Below are positions 1 to 7,011 of a stretch of 7,909 nucleotides of DNA, one piece after another. Position 1 is the stretch's first letter. The number at the start of each line of letters is the position of its first letter. Below the pieces are notes generated by a model. That model did no database searches, was not told the DNA's origin, and worked only from the letters and a program-made list of their open reading frames with translations. The DNA is taken from contig JAKBBE010000122.1 in assembly GCA_021826035.1 (NCBI GenBank), positions 1 to 7,909 on the forward strand, written 5' to 3'. This DNA comes from Pseudomonadota bacterium (GTDB taxonomy: Bacteria > Pseudomonadota > Gammaproteobacteria > Steroidobacterales > Steroidobacteraceae). The position numbers were made by a program, and so were the translations under genes.

Positions 1-185
1 ACGGTCGCGACACCGTCGAGAAGAAGCCCGTCGAGACCGAGGGCACCTCCGGCAGCGACTGGATCGTCTGGCGCGGTCTCGCCGCCGGCGAGCGCGTCAT
101 CGTCTCCGGCCTCCAGAACGCCCAACCAGGCGCGAAGGTCGATCTGCAGCCGGCGGGACATGCCGCCGCGCAGGCCAATCGCTAG
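1..185 (+). CDS. RND efflux periplasmic adaptor (membrane fusion protein), C-terminal end only
   Basis: This is the last 60 codons of a gene that begins left of the window; it reads in frame from base 3 to a TAG at 183-185. The visible tail has the hallmark ending of AcrA/MexA-type adaptors: a short beta segment with Trp-Ile-Val, then a Gly-Leu...Gly-Glu-Arg-Val-Ile-Val segment, Ser-Gly-Leu-Gln, and a Pro-Gly-Ala-Lys-Val element, ending in an Ala/Gln-rich tail. Such proteins are periplasmic lipoproteins or anchored proteins that bridge an RND pump to an outer-membrane channel. The lipoyl, hairpin and beta-barrel domains lie outside the window. The pump gene starts nine bases after the stop and its ribosome-binding site overlaps this stop codon, so the two genes are almost certainly one operon. 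The family call is firm despite the small fragment because of this neighbour; substrate cannot be inferred. Confidence 0.9.
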   Translation, partial: GRDTVEKKPVETEGTSGSDWIVWRGLAAGERVIVSGLQNAQPGAKVDLQPAGHAAAQANR

Positions 186-188
186 GAG
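184..188 (+). promoter_or_regulatory. Ribosome-binding site of the RND pump gene
   Basis: AGGAG sits six bases before the GTG start at 195 and overlaps the last two bases of the adaptor stop codon (TAG, 183-185). This supports the GTG start, and the overlap suggests translational coupling of adaptor and pump. Confidence 0.75.
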
Positions 189-194
189 CTGCGA

Positions 195-3100
195 GTGCCT
201 CAATTTTTCATCGGCCGACCCATCTTCGCCTGGGTCATCGCCATCCTGATCTGTCTCGGCGGCGCGATCGCCGTGTCTCATCTGCCGATCGACTCGTACC
301 CCGAGGTGGCCCCACCCCAGGTCATCATCAGCGCCAACTATCCGGGTGCGAACGCCAAGACCGTCGAGTCGACGGTCACGCAGGTCATCGAGCAACAGCT
401 CACCGGCATCGACAACCTGCTCTATTTCACATCGCAGTCGAGCTACGGGCAGTCGCAGATCACCCTCACCTTCGCCACCGGAACGGACCCGGACATCGCC
501 GAGGTGCAGACTCAGAACCGCGTCGCGCTCGCCGAGCCGCAGCTGCCGACCGAGGTCAATCAGCAGGGCATCAACGTCGACAAGTCGAGCGCCGGGTTCC
601 TGGCCGTACTCGCGCTGCGTGCCCGACCGGGCGGCCCGGATCGCGCCGAACTCAATCACTGGGTGGCCGCGCACATCATCGATCAGATCGCGCGCATCCC
701 GGGCGTCGGCTCGGCCAATCTGTTCGGCTCCGACTACGCCATGCGCATCTGGCTGAACCCCACGCGACTGCACGCCTACGACATGTCGGCGGCCACCGCG
801 CTTGCGGCCGTTCAGGGACAGAACATCCAGATTGCCGCCGGCTCGATCGGCGCCGCTCCGGCGGTCCCGGGCCAGCAGACCACGGCTACCGTGACGACCC
901 AGGGGTGGTTCGACACACCGCAGCAGTTCCGCAACATCCTGCTGCGCACCAATACCAACGGCACGTCGGTCTATCTGAAGAACGTCGCCGACGTTCAGCT
1001 CGGCCTGCAGAACTACTCCTTCGCCGGCAAGGTCAACCGCACCGTAGTCGCGCCGTTCGGCGTGCAGCTGCTGCCGGGGGCGAATGCGCTCACGGTGATG
1101 AAGCTGATCAATGCCAAGATGGCGCAGCTGCAGAAGAGTTTCCCGCCCGGTGTCACCTGGTTCACGCCGGTCGACTCGACGATCTTCATCAAGGCCGCGA
1201 TCAAGGACGTGGCGATTACGCTGCTCGAGGCTTTCGCGCTCGTATTCATCGTGATGCTGGTGTTTCTGCAGAGCTTTCGCGCCACCCTGGTACCGATGCT
1301 GGTCGTACCGACGGCGCTGCTCGGGGCGATGATCGGGGTCTACGCGCTCGGCTACTCGATCAACCAGCTGACGCTGTTCGCCATGGTGCTGGCCATCGGC
1401 ATCGTCGTCGACGACGCCATCGTGGTGGTCGAAGCGGTCGATCGCATCATGCGCGAGGAGCACCTGCCGCCGATGGAGGCGACCCGCAAGGCGATGCGGC
1501 AGATTACCGGGGCGATCGTGGCCATCACGCTGGTGCTCGCCGCGGTGTTCATTCCGAGCGCGCTGCAAAGCGGCAGCACCGGGGTGATCTACCGCCAATT
1601 CGCGCTCACCATCGCGCTGTCGATCGGGTTCTCGGCGCTGCTGGCGATGTCGTTCTCCCCGGCGCTGTGCGCCTCGCTGATGCGCCCGGAGCATCTGAAG
1701 GCGAACGTGGTGTTCCGCTACTTCAACCGGGCGTTCGAGGGCACCCGCGCGGCGTACGTGCGCCGCGTGTTCGAGTCCGTCAAGCACCTGCCGCGCTGGA
1801 TGACCGGATTCGCCGTGATGCTCGCGCTCGGACTGTTCCTGTTCGTGAAACTCCCGGGCAGCTTCGTGCCGGACGAAGACCAGGGTGACATCATGGCGAG
1901 CGTCGAGCTGCCTGCGGGTGCGACGCTGCAGCGCACCGAGGCGGTGCTGCACCAGTTCTATCAGATCATGATCAAGAACCCGGCGGTGCACGATGTGTTC
2001 CAGCTCGCCGGCAGCGGCTTCGCGGGCAACTCTGAGAACGCCGGCCGGGCGTTCATGCACTTGGTGCCCTGGAGCGATCGCTCCGAGACCGCCGATCAGG
2101 TGATCCGCTGGGCCAACCGCCAGGCCAAGCAGCACATCCACAACGCGAAGATCTTCGTGGTCAATAAGCCGACCATCCAGGGACTCGGCCAGTTCGGCGG
2201 CTTCGACTTCTATCTGGAGGACCGGGCCGGGCTCGGCCGCACCGCGCTCGATGCCGCGGCCCACAAGCTCATCGCCCAGGCCAACCACGATCCGCTGCTC
2301 TACAACGTGCGCATCAACGGGCTGGCGCCCGAGCCGGAGCTGCACCTGCACGTCGATCGGGTCGAGGCCGGTGCGATGGGCGTCTCGACGCAGCAAGCCT
2401 ACCAAGCCATTCAGCTGATGCTCGCACCGGTGTTCGCCAACGACTTCATCTACGACGGCCGTGTCGAACAGGTGCTGGTGCAGGCCGCCGCACCGTATCG
2501 CATGGGGCCGCGCGATCTGCAGCAGTTCTACGTCGACGGCAGCACCGGGTCCATGGTGCCGTTGTCGGCCGTGACACAGACCCGATGGACGGTCGCCGCC
2601 CCGGCACTGACCCGCTACGACGGGTATCCGGCGGTGGAAATCATCGGTGCGGCAGGTCGGGGTTACAGCTCCGGCCAGGCGATGAGCGAGATGCAGCGCC
2701 TGGTGACGCGCGATCTGCCGCACGGGTTCGGCTACGACTGGGCCGGTCAGTCGCTACAGGAGAATTTCTCGCGCGCGCAGGCACCGATGCTGTTCGCGCT
2801 GTCGATCCTGGTGGTGTACCTGGCGCTCGCGGCGCTGTACGAGAGCTGGAGCATCCCCGCGGCCGTGCTGCTTGCGATTCCGGTGGGCCTGATCGGCAGC
2901 GCGCTGGGCGCGACTCTGCACGGTCTCTCGAATGACGTATTCTTCAAGATCGGGCTGATCACGATCATCGGCCTGACCGCCAAGAACGCCATCCTGATCG
3001 TGGAGTTCGCCGTCGAGCTGCAACGCCAGGGGTACAACCTGCATCACGCCGTACTCGAGGCGGCGCGGCTGCGCTTCCGGCCAATCGTGATGACCTCGTT

Positions 3101-3317
3101 CGCGTTCATCCTCGGCGTCTTCCCGATGGTGGTCTCGAGCGGCGCCGGTGCGAATGCACGCCACGATATCGGTACCTGTGTCGTGGGTGGCATGTTGAGC
3201 GCCGTGGTCCTCGGCGTGCTCATCATCCCGCTGTGCTACGTGACGGTGCGGCGCATCCTCGGCGACAAATTGGACGCTCCCGAGCAACTCGAGGCTATGC
3301 CGCCCGGGGAGTCGTGA
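195..3317 (+). CDS. RND multidrug efflux pump, HAE1 family (AcrB/MexB-like inner-membrane subunit)
   Basis: The protein has 1040 residues, the usual AcrB-class length, and is complete. The GTG start is chosen because it gives the canonical Met-Pro-Gln-Phe-Phe-Ile N-terminus and has a good ribosome-binding site. It should be a trimeric H+-driven antiporter that exports drugs or other amphiphiles from the periplasm and inner-membrane leaflet. Membrane segments are visible near residues 10-28 (TM1), 339-500 (TM2-6), 538-555 (TM7) and 865-1030 (TM8-12), with two large periplasmic loops between. The proton-relay residues are kept: Asp406-Asp407 in TM4 (AcrB 407/408), Lys930 in the Thr-Ala-Lys-Asn-Ala motif (AcrB 940), and Arg960 and Thr967 (AcrB 971 and 978). 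The periplasmic part has a GSGFAG switch-loop-like segment and a GFDF motif matching the AcrB phenylalanine-lined pocket. The upstream gene is its adaptor. No outer-membrane factor gene follows in the window. The substrate is unknown. Confidence 0.97.
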   Translation: MPQFFIGRPIFAWVIAILICLGGAIAVSHLPIDSYPEVAPPQVIISANYPGANAKTVESTVTQVIEQQLTGIDNLLYFTSQSSYGQSQITLTFATGTDPDIAEVQTQNRVALAEPQLPTEVNQQGINVDKSSAGFLAVLALRARPGGPDRAELNHWVAAHIIDQIARIPGVGSANLFGSDYAMRIWLNPTRLHAYDMSAATALAAVQGQNIQIAAGSIGAAPAVPGQQTTATVTTQGWFDTPQQFRNILLRTNTNGTSVYLKNVADVQLGLQNYSFAGKVNRTVVAPFGVQLLPGANALTVMKLINAKMAQLQKSFPPGVTWFTPVDSTIFIKAAIKDVAITLLEAFALVFIVMLVFLQSFRATLVPMLVVPTALLGAMIGVYALGYSINQLTLFAMVLAIGIVVDDAIVVVEAVDRIMREEHLPPMEATRKAMRQITGAIVAITLVLAAVFIPSALQSGSTGVIYRQFALTIALSIGFSALLAMSFSPALCASLMRPEHLKANVVFRYFNRAFEGTRAAYVRRVFESVKHLPRWMTGFAVMLALGLFLFVKLPGSFVPDEDQGDIMASVELPAGATLQRTEAVLHQFYQIMIKNPAVHDVFQLAGSGFAGNSENAGRAFMHLVPWSDRSETADQVIRWANRQAKQHIHNAKIFVVNKPTIQGLGQFGGFDFYLEDRAGLGRTALDAAAHKLIAQANHDPLLYNVRINGLAPEPELHLHVDRVEAGAMGVSTQQAYQAIQLMLAPVFANDFIYDGRVEQVLVQAAAPYRMGPRDLQQFYVDGSTGSMVPLSAVTQTRWTVAAPALTRYDGYPAVEIIGAAGRGYSSGQAMSEMQRLVTRDLPHGFGYDWAGQSLQENFSRAQAPMLFALSILVVYLALAALYESWSIPAAVLLAIPVGLIGSALGATLHGLSNDVFFKIGLITIIGLTAKNAILIVEFAVELQRQGYNLHHAVLEAARLRFRPIVMTSFAFILGVFPMVVSSGAGANARHDIGTCVVGGMLSAVVLGVLIIPLCYVTVRRILGDKLDAPEQLEAMPPGES

Positions 3318-4668
3318 AGCGCCGCCACAGGTAGTAGATGGGGATGCCGGCCACGATGACCAGCAGCGTCACGCCGGTATCGCGCGGGTCGGTGACCAGC
3401 GCGTTGGCCAGCATCCCGAGTGAGGCGAGCAGAAACACCGCCGGCACGATCGGATAGCCCCACGTCCGGTACGGGCGCTCGAGATCCGGCTGCCGGTAGC
3501 GCAGCACGTAGACCCCGGCTACGGTGAGCACGTAAAACGGCCACAAGCCGAGCACGAAGCGGTCGGCGAGTTGCGCGAAGTCGTTCTGCATCACGTACAC
3601 GCAGCCGAGCACGGTGGCGATCCAGATCGCCACCGAGGGACTTTGGAAGCGGGGCGAGACACGACCGACGCTGCGAAACAGCAGACCGCGATCGCCCATG
3701 GCGAAAATCACCCGCGAGCCGGTCATGAGCGATGCGTGCAGACCGCTGAACGTGGAGAGCAGCACGACGGCCGCGATCACCACCGCACCGGCGCTGCCGA
3801 TCAGCGGGATGTGCTGCGCGACCGTGGTGGCCACGAGCGGGGCATGCGCAATCGCCTCGGCGGGCAGCGCGTACAGGAACCCGAGATTGACCACCAGGTA
3901 GACCAGCATCACGCAGCAGGTCCCGATGATCAGCGCGAGCGGCAGCGTGCGCTGTGGTCGAGCCACCTCGCCCCCCATGAATGACACATCGGCCCAGCCG
4001 TCGTAGGTCCACATCACCGGGACCAGCGCGGTGGCGATCAGCGACAAGTGCGCCCCACCTTGCCAGATGATGCGGTGCGCAGGTGCGGCGGTGCCGCCGG
4101 AAACGGCGGTGAAGGCCAGCAGGCCGAGCACCAGCAGCGCGGTGAATTTGGCGACCGTGGCCGGCGCGAGCACGGCGACTGCGCGCTTCACGCCGATGTA
4201 GTTGATCGTGCCGACGGTGAGAATCGTGGCGGCGGCAACCCAGTGGATCTGCGCGGGCGTGAGCGGAATGAAGTAACCGAGGTACTCGGCGAAGATGGTC
4301 GACGTCGCCCCCAGCGCCGAGGCGCGAATGACCGCGAGCTCCGTCCAGCCGAACAGAAATGCCGGCAGTGGACCATAGGCCTCGAGCAGGTAGGCGAAGA
4401 TCCCGCCCGAGCGCGGCATCGCCGCGGCGAGTTCGGCGACGGACAACGCCCCGGCGAGCGCCACCAGGCCGCCGAGCGCCCAGCACAACATGGCCGGGCC
4501 GGGGGAGTGCAGCAGACCATCGACCGTGGCCGGGACGCGGAAGATGCCGCTGCCCACGGTGACCCCCACCAGCACCACGACGGCGCTCCACAGCCCCACC
4601 GTGCGCGGCATGCGCTCGCCCCATTGGTCCGCGACGGCCGATTGACGTTCACCGAGCGCTGGCGCCAC
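3295..4668 (-). CDS. APC-superfamily amino-acid permease (LAT/SteT-like)
   Basis: This is a 457-residue, very hydrophobic inner-membrane transporter with about 12 predicted helices. From the chosen start, the TM1 unwound-helix motif Gly-Ser-Gly-Ile-Phe is at residues 39-43, and the TM6 motif Tyr-Asp-Gly-Trp followed by a Gly-Gly-Glu-Val/Pro element is at about 222-240. Both are signatures of prokaryotic L-type amino-acid transporter relatives such as SteT. The family exchanges or takes up amino acids; specificity cannot be read from sequence. The open frame extends to 4893, but that part runs through the 3' end of dacB. GTG at 4668 is preferred because GGAGGA lies five bases upstream. An ATG at 4611 would give 438 residues and also keep TM1, but its upstream signal is weaker. 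It lies 55 bp downstream of dacB on the same strand with no evident terminator between. Its 3' end overlaps the convergent RND gene by 23 bp. Confidence 0.92.
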   Translation of the reverse strand: MAPALGERQSAVADQWGERMPRTVGLWSAVVVLVGVTVGSGIFRVPATVDGLLHSPGPAMLCWALGGLVALAGALSVAELAAAMPRSGGIFAYLLEAYGPLPAFLFGWTELAVIRASALGATSTIFAEYLGYFIPLTPAQIHWVAAATILTVGTINYIGVKRAVAVLAPATVAKFTALLVLGLLAFTAVSGGTAAPAHRIIWQGGAHLSLIATALVPVMWTYDGWADVSFMGGEVARPQRTLPLALIIGTCCVMLVYLVVNLGFLYALPAEAIAHAPLVATTVAQHIPLIGSAGAVVIAAVVLLSTFSGLHASLMTGSRVIFAMGDRGLLFRSVGRVSPRFQSPSVAIWIATVLGCVYVMQNDFAQLADRFVLGLWPFYVLTVAGVYVLRYRQPDLERPYRTWGYPIVPAVFLLASLGMLANALVTDPRDTGVTLLVIVAGIPIYYLWRRFTTPRAA

Positions 4669-4673
4669 GGGCT

Positions 4674-4679
4674 TCCTCC
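4674..4679 (-). promoter_or_regulatory. Ribosome-binding site deciding the permease start
   Basis: Read on the minus strand this is GGAGGA, five bases before GTG at 4668-4666. It is the best Shine-Dalgarno match near the candidate starts and is the reason for preferring GTG over the ATG at 4611. Confidence 0.7.
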
Positions 4680-4723
4680 GGTAAATGTTCCGAGGATAGC
4701 AAAGCCCGTCCGACTCGCGCGCC

Positions 4724-6175
4724 TCAATAGCGTCGTGCGAGCGCCTCGATGTCGGACCGTTCGGCGCCGATTGCCTGGTACAGCGGCACGTGGCGCCAGC
4801 GCGGACCGCCGTTGACGATGGCCGCGAAGGCGATCCAACCGCCGTGCGCCGAGCGCAGGTAACCGGCCACACCGCACACCGAACGCGGATCATTCAGCGT
4901 GCCGGTCTTCAGCGCCACGCGGTTCAGCCAATCGGCATTGCCCTGGCGCAGAAACAGAAACGGCGCATCGTGCGGGGCCACCAGTCCGGCATAGAAAGCG
5001 CCAAACCGGCGCGTGTCGTGGTACTCGTGGCTGAGCAGCTGCACCAGGTCGTGCGCCGAGAGCCGGTTGCCGGTGGTCAGACCGCTGCCGCTGAACAGCG
5101 GCGGCGGGCCCAGATTCGGCGGATCGCCATACTCGGTGCCCGCCACGAAGTTCTCCAGCAGCGTGCTCGCCGAGGCCAGCGTCTCGTGCGGCTGCGTGAT
5201 CGCGCCCATGTCGAGCGTGAGCACATCGGCGATGTAGTTATTGGAGTACTGCAGCATCCGCCACAGCTGCTCGCGCACCATGAGCCCATCGACCCGCGCC
5301 AGCAGGTGCACACCGGTCGGCAGCGGCTCGAAGCGCACGCGCACCGGTCCGGCGATCCGCACACCGATCTCGCGCAACGCCTCTTTCAGCAGCAGGCCCG
5401 TGCCGCGCGCCGGATCAGACATGGCCCGGTAGACGCGCTGGCCGCGGCCCAGGGGCACATCGCCCCCGACCGCCAGCGTATCCTCGCCGTTCTCGGTGCG
5501 CCGCTCGACCCAGAACGTCTGGCGCGCGCGTGCGCCGACGGTCCGGATGGTGCCCGTGACCGGAATCGGCAGGTGCGTCACCCCGCAGCCCTCGACGCGG
5601 GCGGCGAGTCCGGGGCGCCTCGGCACGACCCGCACGCACCACGTGCCGAAATCCACGCCGATCGCCGATAGCGGCGCATTGTAGGCATTGTCGCTGCGCA
5701 GAAGCGCCGCACAGCGGTCGCGGTTGCCGCAGGCGACCGTCCCGAACGGCAGCGGATCGACGATGAGCGAGCCGGTGACCTCGTGAAGCCCGGCGCCACG
5801 CGCCTCGGCGGCGAGTTCCCACAGCGCACGGTCATCGAGCGACGGATCGCCGGCGCCGGCAAGCACCAGATTGCCGTGCAGTACCCCCGCGCGCAGCGGC
5901 TGCATCGCCAGCAGCCGGGTCTGAAACTGTTCGTTCGGCGGCCATGCCTGCAGGGCGGCAGCGGCAGTCGCAAGCTTGGTCAGCGAGGCCGGCGTCAGGC
6001 GCCGGTCCGGGTTGAGCTGCTCGATGACCCGGCCGGTACGCAGGTCGACTGCCAACGCCGTGACCAGCGCGCCCTGGCGCTGCAGGCGCGCGAGTGCGCC
6101 CCACTCGGCGTGCGCCGGCAGTGCCGCGAACAGAGCCGTGGCGGCCAGTAGATAGGATGGGATTCTGCAACGCAT
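4724..6175 (-). CDS. dacB: D-alanyl-D-alanine carboxypeptidase/endopeptidase (PBP4, peptidase family S13)
   Basis: The protein has 483 residues, close to E. coli DacB (477). A Sec signal peptide covers residues 1-23, with a hydrophobic core and an Ala-His-Ala cleavage box, so the enzyme is periplasmic. The three catalytic motifs of class C penicillin-binding proteins are all present: Ser64-Leu-Thr-Lys67 (acylated serine and lysine), Ser311-Asn-Asn313, and Lys423-Thr-Gly425. The roughly 245-residue gap between the first two motifs holds the inserted domains typical of PBP4. A Gly-Ser-Gly-Leu segment at 362-365 is also family-typical. The enzyme removes the terminal D-Ala of pentapeptides and cleaves D-Ala-mDAP cross-links during peptidoglycan remodelling. 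The ATG at 6175 is placed by the signal peptide; no good Shine-Dalgarno is visible before it, so translation may be weak. The permease gene follows 55 bp downstream on the same strand. Confidence 0.96.
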   Translation of the reverse strand: MRCRIPSYLLAATALFAALPAHAEWGALARLQRQGALVTALAVDLRTGRVIEQLNPDRRLTPASLTKLATAAAALQAWPPNEQFQTRLLAMQPLRAGVLHGNLVLAGAGDPSLDDRALWELAAEARGAGLHEVTGSLIVDPLPFGTVACGNRDRCAALLRSDNAYNAPLSAIGVDFGTWCVRVVPRRPGLAARVEGCGVTHLPIPVTGTIRTVGARARQTFWVERRTENGEDTLAVGGDVPLGRGQRVYRAMSDPARGTGLLLKEALREIGVRIAGPVRVRFEPLPTGVHLLARVDGLMVREQLWRMLQYSNNYIADVLTLDMGAITQPHETLASASTLLENFVAGTEYGDPPNLGPPPLFSGSGLTTGNRLSAHDLVQLLSHEYHDTRRFGAFYAGLVAPHDAPFLFLRQGNADWLNRVALKTGTLNDPRSVCGVAGYLRSAHGGWIAFAAIVNGGPRWRHVPLYQAIGAERSDIEALARRY

Positions 6176-6313
6176 GATGGGCGGCTATGGTAATTCAAAC
6201 TCGCTCGCAACGCGTGACGCTGCGCGCCCCATGCGAGCGGCAACCGGCTGGGGCGAGACGGCACAGGAGCGGGGATCGGATCGCCTCGGCGGCGCGAGGC
6301 GCGGAAGGAAAAA
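6176..6313. other. Non-coding stretch between dacB and the tRNA remnant
   Basis: These 138 bases hold the leader of dacB (transcribed leftwards) and a GC hairpin at 6282-6301. I see no convincing -35/-10 pair for dacB and no gene. Open frames crossing it are short, lack homology to anything recognisable, and run into the antisense of the tRNA remnant. Confidence 0.5.
6282..6301. repeat. Perfect GC-rich inverted repeat (hairpin)
   Basis: CGCCTCG at 6282-6288 pairs exactly with CGAGGCG at 6295-6301 around a six-base loop, a 7-bp perfect stem. It lies 12 bases beyond the CCA end of the tRNA remnant in that remnant's direction. A T-run lies between the remnant and the hairpin (minus strand, about 6313-6309) but none follows the stem on either strand, so it is not a canonical intrinsic terminator. 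It may be a relic of the tRNA's 3' processing or termination region. Confidence 0.55.
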
Positions 6314-6358
6314 TGGCGCGCCCGGAGAGATTCGAACGCCCGAGCTCACGGTTCGTAG
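6314..6358 (-). pseudogene. 3' fragment of a tRNA gene, tRNA-Arg(ACG)-like; probable attachment site remnant
   Basis: Read on the minus strand, bases 6358 to 6314 match the 3' part of a tRNA. The anticodon loop CTACGAA (anticodon ACG, Arg) is at 6358-6352. The T arm has loop TTCGAAT at 6336-6330 and flanking five-base strands at 6341-6337 and 6329-6325. The acceptor 3' strand CGGGCGC is at 6324-6318, then G73 (6317) and CCA (6316-6314). The T stem has one mismatch, C52 opposite U62 (base 6338). Upstream of the loop, the bases expected to pair with CCGTG of the anticodon stem read GTGGG and pair at only two positions. No GCGCCCG acceptor 5' strand or normally spaced D arm is found. It is therefore a half gene, not a working tRNA. 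Tyrosine integrases commonly recombine in such 3' tRNA segments, and an integrase relic follows at 6506. Confidence 0.75.
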
Positions 6359-6505
6359 CCCACCGCATGGCCTACGCGGCAGGTCGCCGAACTACGATAC
6401 TCTGCTGAATTCAATGGCTTACAATCATACGCCTGCGTCGTTTCAGGTCCGAATGCGCTCAAGTACGTTTCATGTTGGTCACTCCAATGACGGTAGGACT
6501 CGCAA
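6359..6505. other. Leader region before the integrase relic, with AT-richer sequence
   Basis: This non-coding stretch is visibly richer in A and T than the flanking genes, particularly 6390-6500. It would be the arm side of the attachment site and the promoter of the integrase. It contains the near-identical ten-base direct repeats listed separately. I could not define a -35/-10 pair with confidence. Confidence 0.4.
6439..6475 (+). repeat. Pair of near-identical 10-bp direct repeats, possible integrase arm sites
   Basis: CGTTTCAGGT at 6439-6448 and CGTTTCATGT at 6466-6475 differ at one base and start 27 bp apart. Short direct repeats between a tRNA core site and a tyrosine-integrase gene are typical of arm-type binding sites. 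Two copies of ten bases is thin evidence. Confidence 0.3.
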
Positions 6506-6872
6506 ATGCCCACCGCCAAACTGCGCCAGGACACCGTGCGGCCCCTCGCGTATGTCGGTGCGCACAACTCACCGTGCATCTATTGGGATGATGACATCCC
6601 CTGTTTCGGCCTGCGAGGCTACCCGGCGGATCGTCGGACGGATGTCGTCAGCTACGGTGTGAAGTACCGCAAGCGCCTGGCCACACTCGGTCGGGCGGAC
6701 GCGCTGACCCTGGCGGAAGCCCGCAAAAAGGGTTCGAGCATTTCTCGGCCAGGTTCGCCGGCGGCGAAGACCCGCAGGCGGACGATACCTGCACAGCCAC
6801 CTGGTCCCGAAGCTCGGCTCACGCCTCGCCGTGACGATCACCTCGGCGGACATCGCGGACATCGACGCTCCG
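6506..6872 (+). pseudogene. Tyrosine integrase (P4/DUF4102-type) relic, frameshifted and truncated
   Basis: The ATG at 6506 has AGGA seven bases upstream (6495-6498). The first 75 or so residues are a clear arm-binding N-terminal domain of P4-type integrases, with Tyr-Trp-Asp, a Gly-Leu-Arg segment, a Leu-Gly...Leu-Thr-Leu-Ala-Glu-Ala-Arg-Lys-Lys block. The homology then leaves that frame near the A/G run at 6725-6732 and continues one frame over with Phe-Ala-Gly-Gly-Glu-Asp-Pro-Gln (about 6748-6780). Near 6785 it moves to the third frame with His-Leu-Val-Pro-Lys-Leu-Gly-Ser and Thr-Ser-Ala-Asp-Ile. The roughly 40 or more residues usual between those last two blocks are missing, so a deletion is likely as well. 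The catalytic domain with the Arg...His-x-x-His...Tyr residues is absent; homology fades about 6870. Complete members have about 400 residues. The gene cannot make a recombinase. Confidence 0.85.
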
Positions 6873-7011
6873 CCTCGATCAATGGGTTCCATGTTTCCGG
6901 CGCCATCGATTCCAGCTCTGGTTCCGTCCTTCGCGGGTAGGCAAGGTCGTTGCGGCCGGAGGAGTGCGCATATCCGCGGACCTCAGGGTCAGCTCGTCGT
7001 GGAGTGGCCAC
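6873..7011. other. Unassigned junction between integrase and hipA relics
   Basis: About 140 bases separate the last integrase-like residues from the hipA stop codon. I translated the three forward frames here and recognised no protein, and saw no clear inverted terminal repeats. It is probably deletion-junction sequence. Confidence 0.4.

Noticed and set aside
905..1888. 327-codon forward frame inside the RND gene, and a minus-strand frame at 2754-3287
   Set aside because: Both are out-of-frame shadows of a complete 1040-residue pump gene with intact functional residues.
4669..4893. N-terminal extension of the permease frame up to 4893
   Set aside because: It overlaps the 3' end of dacB, has no membrane or domain features, and GTG at 4668 has a strong ribosome-binding site.
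4790..5671. Long forward frame (293 codons) opposite dacB, and similar long frames opposite the permease
   Set aside because: Composition is Arg/Ala/Gln/His-rich with no recognisable domain, as expected of antisense frames in GC-rich genes; dacB has all its catalytic motifs on the other strand.
6314..6395. Complete tRNA gene
   Set aside because: The anticodon stem does not pair, the stretch between a possible position-10 strand and the anticodon stem is about 11 bases too long, and no 5' acceptor strand matches CGGGCGC.
6187..6408. Small forward frame reading Ala-Arg-Pro-Glu-Arg-Phe-Glu-Arg-Pro across the tRNA remnant, with a companion frame reading Glu-Ile-Arg-Thr-Pro-Glu-Leu
   Set aside because: These are translations of the antisense of a tRNA 3' end, a well-known source of false proteins. 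They support the tRNA remnant, not a gene.
6569..6892. Minus-strand 107-codon frame opposite the integrase relic
   Set aside because: No recognisable domain; the opposite strand carries clear integrase homology.
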